Source: Zanthoxylum bungeanum (Eukaryota > Streptophyta > Magnoliopsida > Sapindales > Rutaceae). Taken from it: a stretch of DNA of 64,000 nt. Position 1 is the first letter of the stretch. Each line of letters starts with the position of its first letter. The notes below the pieces were generated by a model. That model saw only the letters and a program-made list of their open reading frames with translations. It ran no database searches and was not told the DNA's origin. A program made the position numbers and the translations under genes. Positions 58,852 to 64,000 of this stretch are shown here, piece by piece. The DNA is taken from NCBI GenBank assembly GCA_019454045.1, contig SKCR01029095.1:186001-250000 (forward strand), in the 5' to 3' direction.

Positions 58852-58990
58852 GTTTCACTGTTCATGTTGGAGTCACTGTTCATCTGAAATTATTGTTCAT
58901 CCCGGAAAATACCATTCATCTGAAATCAATGTTCATCTTGGAGTCACTGTTCATCTGAAATCACTGTTCATCCTGGAACACTGTTCATTG
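58852..58990 (+). repeat. Imperfect minisatellite in the leader of K
   Basis: Variants of CACTGTTCATC recur about seven times, alternating with TGGAGT and TGAAAT spacers, in units of about 18-20 bp. Confidence 0.7.
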
Positions 58991-59122
58991 ATGATCTGCA
59001 CATCATCAAATAGCAAATTCTGCTGCCATAACCACCGTTTTCAGTTTCTTTTTCGGTCAAGTTTCCGGTCAACTTTCGACCTCATCGTTTTTTTTTTTTT
59101 TTTTTTGTTCTAGTCTTACTTT

Positions 59123-59518
59123 ATGAATCAACCATATTATTCTTGCTCATTAGCTCAATCAAGTACCTTTTCTACTACTTTCAATATCGCTCGCCTTCCG
59201 AGTTATCATTGGATCATAGATTCTGGAACTACAGATCATATGACAGGTCACTCTAATTTGTATATTTCTTATACCCCTTGTTCAGGTAGAGAAAAGGTTA
59301 AAGTAGCGGATGGTTCTTTATCTCCTGTTGCGGGAAATTGATGTATTCCTATCTCCAAAACTCTTTCACTTGTCTCTGTTCTACATGTTCCAAATCTCTC
59401 ATGTAACCTCCTTTCAATTAGCAAATTCACCAAAGATCTTAATTGTGTTGCTAAGTTTTTCCCTTCTCACTGTGAATTTCAGGATGCGTGTACAGGAAAG
59501 TTGATTGGAAGTGCCAAG
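59123..59518 (+). pseudogene. Protease region of copia K
   Basis: The peptide HWIIDSGTTDHMTGHSNLY gives a copia retropepsin active site (DSG at 59219-59227). KVADGSLSPVAG follows, then a TGA stop (59340-59342) and, in the same frame, VLHVPNLSCNLLSISKFTKDL. In copia elements this LLS-S-L motif closes the protease. The frame ends where the LTR of element J begins. Confidence 0.75.
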
Positions 59519-59780
59519 TGTCAAAGGAATAAACGGGCCATTTAAAGCCAGCAGATTTTATGCCTTGTACAGCTTTGACAGCTATTTTCTATAGTTGGAA
59601 ATCTTTTATTATTTCCTTAGTTATGATATATATTAGTTGTAATGTATCTTTACACAGATTTGTATATAGTAGTTTAGCTATGTATAGGGCTAGAAATCAG
59701 TCTGTAATCTTTCTATATAATGGGAATTCTCCACTGAGGGAAGACAGAACTTTTGCTCAAAAGCATTCTTTAAGTTATCA
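59519..59780 (+). repeat. 5' LTR of element J
   Basis: TGTCAAAGGAAT to AAGTTATCA. A TATA-like TCTATATAATGG lies at about 59712-59723. The primer site follows without spacing. Confidence 0.85.
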
Positions 59781-59796
59781 TGGTATCAGAGCCAGG
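59781..59796 (+). other. Primer binding site of element J
   Basis: TGGTATCAGAGCCAGG is a perfect match to the complement of the initiator tRNA-Met 3' end over at least 14 bases. Confidence 0.87.
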
Positions 59797-59892
59797 TTTC
59801 TGAATTCTCACTTGTCTCTTGTCCTCTTGTCCAACTCAGCCCCAGTTCAGTCCCTTGTTCTCGGTTATTCTTGATCAAGTTTCTTCGGACTC

Positions 59893-60895
59893 ATGTCTTC
59901 AGACAAGTATGATGCTTCCTTGATTCGTTTTAATGGCAAGAACTACTCGGCCTGGGCATTTCACTTCAAGATCTATGTCAAAGGCAAAGATCTATGGGAT
60001 CATGTTGATGGCAGTAACCCCGCTCCTGACAAAGACAAAAATAAGGATGAGCATGCCAAATGGGAGGTCAAAGATGCTCAAATCATGGCTTGGATCCTAG
60101 GATCTGTTGAACCCAACATCATCTTGAACCTTCGACCCTTCCAAACAACAACCGAGATGTGGAGTTACTTGAAGAAGCTCTACAGTCAACACAACACTGC
60201 TCGTCGGTTCCAGCTTGAACATGAATTAGCCACTCTCCAACAGGACAGTCTCTCTATCTCTGAATTTTATTCTAGCTTCATGAATCTTTGGGCAGAATAT
60301 ACTGATATTGTCTAAGCTAATTTACCCCCTGAAGGTCTTAGTTCTATCTGTCCATGAAATTACTAAGAAGGATCAATTTCTCATGAAACTAAGATCTGAA
60401 TTTGAAGGCACCAGATCCAATCTTATGAACAGAGATCCTGTCCCCTCCTTGGATGCATGCCTCAATGATTTGTTCCGTGAGGAGCAGCGCCTTCTTACTC
60501 AAACCACCATGGAACAACATAGATCTACCTCTATTCCAATGGCTTATGCAGCACAAAGCAAGCCAAGAGGTAAAGACATGAGCACTGTTCAGTGTTTTAG
60601 TTGCAAAGGATTCGATCATTTCGCTTCAAATTGTACCAAAAAATTCTGCAATTATTGCAAAAATGATGGCCATATTATCAAAGAATGCTTTATTCGACCC
60701 CCTAAGAGATCTGGAACAGCATACACTGCCTCAATTGGTCCTTCTAGTGCTGGTGGTTCTGTTAATACACCCCCTCTGACACAAAGTGCTCCTGCCCCTG
60801 TTCAATCGGTGACCCCTGAAATGATCCAACAAATGATCATTTTTGCATTCTCTGCTTTAGGACTCTCAGGTAAACCCTTCTCTATATCACCTCCT
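59893..60895 (+). pseudogene. gag of element J
   Basis: ATG at 59893 starts a copia gag (FNGKNYSAWAFHFKIYVKGK, then MWSYLKKLY, FYSSFMNLWAEY) that ends at a TAA (60313-60315). Beyond a frameshift near 60345-60355 the rest of gag follows (EITKKDQFLMKLRSEFE). Two zinc knuckles are present: CFSCKGFDHFASNC (about 60595-60636) and CNYCKNDGHIIKEC (about 60649-60690), so RNA binding is intact in sequence. A P/T/S-rich linker leads to the protease. Confidence 0.82.
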
Positions 60896-63800
60896 TGGTA
60901 TTTTGATTCCGGGGCTTCCCATCATATCAAACAATGCTAAATTCCTCACCAATGTGAACAAATATTCTGGAAATTTCAAGATTCATACTGCTGATGGAAA
61001 TCATTTACCTATTACATCCACTGATGATGTTTCTTCTTCTCTAACCAATGTCCTAGTCTCTCCTGGTCTTACCACTAATCTTGTTTCTGTCGGTCAATTG
61101 GTTGACAATAATTGTAAAGTGGAATTCTCTAAATCTGGTTGCATTGTGCAGGATCAACAATCCGGAAGATGGTCGCGAGGGGCCCTAAAGTAGGATGTCT
61201 TTTCCCTCTGCAATTCTCTGTCTCCATGTTTCTTTGCCATTAGTCACTTGTAATTCTGCTTATGTTGATTTCCGAGCATGGCATAAACGTCTCGGACATC
61301 CAAACTCTAATGTCCTTCATGATTTATTAAAATCTGGTTTACTTCAGAATAAAAAGCCATTATCTCTTAGTGCTGTTCAATTTGATTGCAATTCTTGTTA
61401 GCTTGGCAAAAGTAAGACTCTACCATTTCCCACTCACACACAAAATGTAGTCCAACCTTTTGATATGATACATAGTGATGTGTGGGGTATGGCACCGGTT
61501 ACTTCTCATGCCAATTACAAGTACTTTGTCACCTTCATTGACAACTATAGTCGTTTCACATGGATTTATTTCCTGCATTCTAAAGACGAAATATTTTTTG
61601 TTTTCAAGCTTTTCCATGCATTTATTCAGACTCAATTTTCTGCCAATATCAAAATCCTTCGCTCCGAGGAGGTGAGTACATGTCTTGTTTGTTTCAAAAC
61701 TTTCTGAAAACTAATGGCATAATCTCTCAACGGTATTTCCTTCAACACCACAACAAAATAGGGTGGCTGAAAGAAAGAATCGTCACCTACTCGACATTGT
61801 CCGCACCCTTCTATTAGAGCCATTTGTGCCTTCTCGGTTCTGGTCTGAAGCACTCTCCACTGCTGTCCACCTTATCAACAGATTTCCCTCTCCCTCATTG
61901 AACCACAACTCTCCCTACACTCGGTTGTTTGGTCACAATCCAAAATACTCAAGTCTCCGTACCTTCGGTTGTGTGTGCTTTGTTCATCTTTCTGCCCAAG
62001 AACGCACAAAACTCACGGCTCAGTCAGTGCTATGTGCTTTCCTCGGTTATTCTATACACCATAAAGGTTATCTCTTTTATGATCCAATTCTGCGTCGTAT
62101 TCGAGTTTCTAGAAATGTGATATTTTTGGAAAATCAATATTTTTTTCCAACTCACCAAGATCTTCTTTCTCCTGCATTTTCTACTCTGCCTTTGTTTACT
62201 AATCCTTTTGCAGATCAAGTTCCTTCTAAGCCACTCCTAGTGTATCGCAGACGCAACACCATATCAAACCAGACCTCCGCACCTCCCAAGCCCCCTCAAG
62301 GTTACTCCCCGACTGCTGATCCTGTTCTAACAACTGCACCTACTCCTCTCAGAAATAGTACTCGGGTACATAGACCCTCAGATAGGTTTGGTTTCACTCA
62401 TCATTTATCCTTTACAGCCACATTGTCTTCTATTCCTATTCTATCATCTTATAAACAGGCAATGGAGCATGATTGTTGGCGGAACACTATTGAAACAGAA
62501 TTTCTTGCACTTGAAGAAAACCAGACCTGGGATGTTGTTCCATGTCCCCCAAACATGAAACCCCTTGGCAGTAAGTTGGTGTTTTCTATTAAGCTTCACT
62601 CTGATGGATCTATAGACCGTTACAAAGCTCGATTGGTGGTTCTTGGCAACAAGCAAGAGTATGGCCTAGACTACGATGAAACATTCGCTCCAGTAGCCAA
62701 GATGACCACCGTGAGAACCATACTAGCTCTTGTTGCATCTCAATCATGGTCTTTACATCAAATGGATGTCAAGAATGCATTCCTACACGGTGATCTCAAG
62801 GAGGAAGTTTACATGAAACTTCCCACCGGTATGACTACTTCCTCTCCTAATGATGTTTGCAAACTAAAACGCTCTTTGTACGATTTGAAGCAGGCACCGA
62901 GAGTATGGTTTGAAAAGTTCCGATCCACTTTCTTTGGCTTTTCATTCACTCAAAGTCGGTATGACTCCTCCCTTTTCATACAACGGAGTGACGGACATCT
63001 AAGGGCATAGTTCTCCTCCTTGTTTATGTGGACGGCATCGTGATCACAGGTTCCAACATGGCAGCTCTATCTGAGACTCAACAATTGCTGCATTCTACTT
63101 TCCACATGAAAGATCTTGGCCAGCTCACCTACTTCTTAAGGTTAGAAGTGCATCATCATCCACAAGGCATCTTCTTGAATCAGTACAAGTATATTCAGGA
63201 TCTAGTTCAGTTAGCCGGACTCACAGACACTACTTCAGTAGACACTCCCATGGAAATTAATGTGAAATATCGACGTGACGAAGGGGAACTTCTTCAGAAT
63301 CCTACTTTCTATCGAAAGCTGGTTGGTAGTTTTATCTATCCAACCATCACACGACCAGACATCTCTTATGTGGTTCACACCGTCAGCAAATTCATGCAAG
63401 CACCTCGCATCTCCACCTATCCGCAGTCAAACGCATCATTTGATACATCCTTGGCACACCCAGTTATGCCTTATTCTTCCCAACTGGTTCTTCACTCCAA
63501 CTACAAGCCTACAGTGATGCTGATTGGGCTGGTTGCCCAGACACCAGGAAATCTATTATTGGATGGTGTATGTTTCTTGGTAGTGCCCTTATCTCCTGGA
63601 AATGCAAGAAACAAGATTTTGTCTCCAAGTCATCTACTGAAGCAGAGTACCGCGCCATGTCTGTCGCATGCTCTGAGATCATTTGGCTGCGTGGTCTCCT
63701 AATAGAGCTTGGATTTCCTCAAGTTCAACCAACTCCACTACGTGCTGACAACACTAGTGCCATTCAAATTGCTGCCAACCCTGTTTACCATGAACGCACG

Positions 63801-63980
63801 AAACAAATAGATGTAGACTGCCACTCCATCCGAGAGGCCTATGACCGCCGAGTTATCACCCTCCCACATATCTCCACCAATCTACAGATCGCTGACATCT
63901 TCACCAAACCCATGACACGTCAGCGCCACATTTTCCTTGTTCGTAAATTGACGCTTGTCGATTTACCAACATCAATTTGA
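60896..63980 (+). pseudogene. pol of element J (protease, integrase, RT, RNase H)
   Basis: Protease DSGAS is at 60905-60919, followed by a frameshift near 60935. GAG-pre-integrase has WHKRLGHPN (about 61278) and a TAG at 61399-61401. Integrase has its first aspartate (MIHSDVWG, about 61462-61485). The second (LRSD-x-GGEYMS) is destroyed by a deletion of several bases at 61665-61672. The glutamate remains in AERKNRH (61763). RT has YKARLVVLGNKQEYGLDYDE and VCKLKRSLYDLKQAPR, a stop at 63008-63010, and YVDG at 63025-63036 where YVDD is expected. RNase H ends with SKSSTEAEYRAMS and IADIFTKPM, stop 63978-63980. Confidence 0.85.
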
Positions 63981-63987
63981 GGGGGGA
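63978..63987 (+). other. Polypurine tract of element J
   Basis: TGAGGGGGGA directly precedes the 3' LTR start TGTCAAAGG at 63988 and overlaps the pol stop codon TGA. Confidence 0.82.
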
Positions 63988-64000
63988 TGTCAAAGGAATA

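Larger units (their letters stand above)
58446..59518 (+). mobile_element. Element K: Ty1/copia fragment interrupted by element J
   Basis: It has a probable LTR (about 58446-58744, start TGTTCGCTAAG uncertain, end TTTCAACA), a perfect Met primer site, a leader with tandem repeats, and a protease fragment cut by element J at 59518. Gag is absent between primer site and protease, so K was already deleted. The rest of pol should continue to the right of J, outside the window. TATA-like CCTATATAAGG is at 58677-58687. Confidence 0.65.
59519..64000 (+). mobile_element. Element J: Ty1/copia retrotransposon inserted in K, cut by the window end
   Basis: J has a short 5' LTR (59519-59780, 262 bp), a primer site at 59781, gag, pol in copia order and the first 13 bases of the 3' LTR (63988-64000, identical to 59519-59531). 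The target duplication should be CCAAG (59514-59518), to be found again right of the window. Gag-pol has several stops and frameshifts and two damaged catalytic sites, so J is inactive although almost complete. Confidence 0.85.

Noticed and set aside
1..64000. CRISPR arrays, prokaryotic operons or phage modules
   Set aside because: The repeats found are LTRs, leader repeats and minisatellites; protein remnants are plant retroelement gag-pol; the one host exon is spliced. Nothing suggests a prokaryotic origin.

Overview
This is plant nuclear DNA, probably from a seed plant and most likely a eudicot. It is AT-rich, has no bacterial-style gene organisation, and consists almost entirely of LTR retrotransposons whose PBS, PPT, LTR and gag-pol signatures are of plant Ty1/copia and Ty3/gypsy type. 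The only support for a host gene is one 3' exon on the minus strand near 56.8-57.0 kb.

Positions 1-45215 are one deep nest. The outermost layer is G, a minus-strand Tat-like gypsy element. It keeps one LTR (44224-45215), its RNase H-integrase (42206-44223) and the last codons of pol (105-155). Plus-strand gypsy element A (161-42205, TSD GGTGC) landed in G's integrase C-terminus. A holds two further insertions. The copia element D (1501-22015) lies in A's interior and itself carries copia element E (8063-20172, TSD GATAG) in its 3' LTR. The gypsy element B (25721-41397, TSD GAATG) lies in A's 3' LTR and carries a minus-strand copia element C (30752-40416, TSD GTGTC) in its integrase. Matching 5-bp target duplications fix four of these insertions to the base. 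Every coding region in the nest is a pseudogene.

Positions 45216-54571 hold smaller insertions in non-coding DNA: a tRNA-derived SINE (45654-45831, 11-bp TSD); a decayed minus-strand Tat-like LTR (46831-50432) that was hit by a copia solo LTR (47630-50253, TSD TGATC); and a short, comparatively young non-autonomous gypsy element H (52377-54566, TSD AAAGA) with two 752-bp LTRs.

Positions 54572-64000 hold the last exon of a GroES-like medium-chain (zinc-binding-type) oxidoreductase gene (56837-57018, minus). To its right are intron-like sequence, a hAT-type MITE (57587-57948), a copia fragment K (from about 58446) and a nearly full-length but defective copia element J (59519 to beyond 64000) inserted in K's protease. 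The upstream exons of the host gene are not in the window, so these transposons probably sit in a long intron or have separated the gene from its 5' part.

I did not find a new coding system. The most informative features are structural: the resolved nest, a 3' LTR expanded to about 5.5 kb by tandem 1.2-kb units with a crossover signature, a non-autonomous element carrying a perfect E2F site next to a telo-box, and repeated sequence motifs in retroelement leaders.
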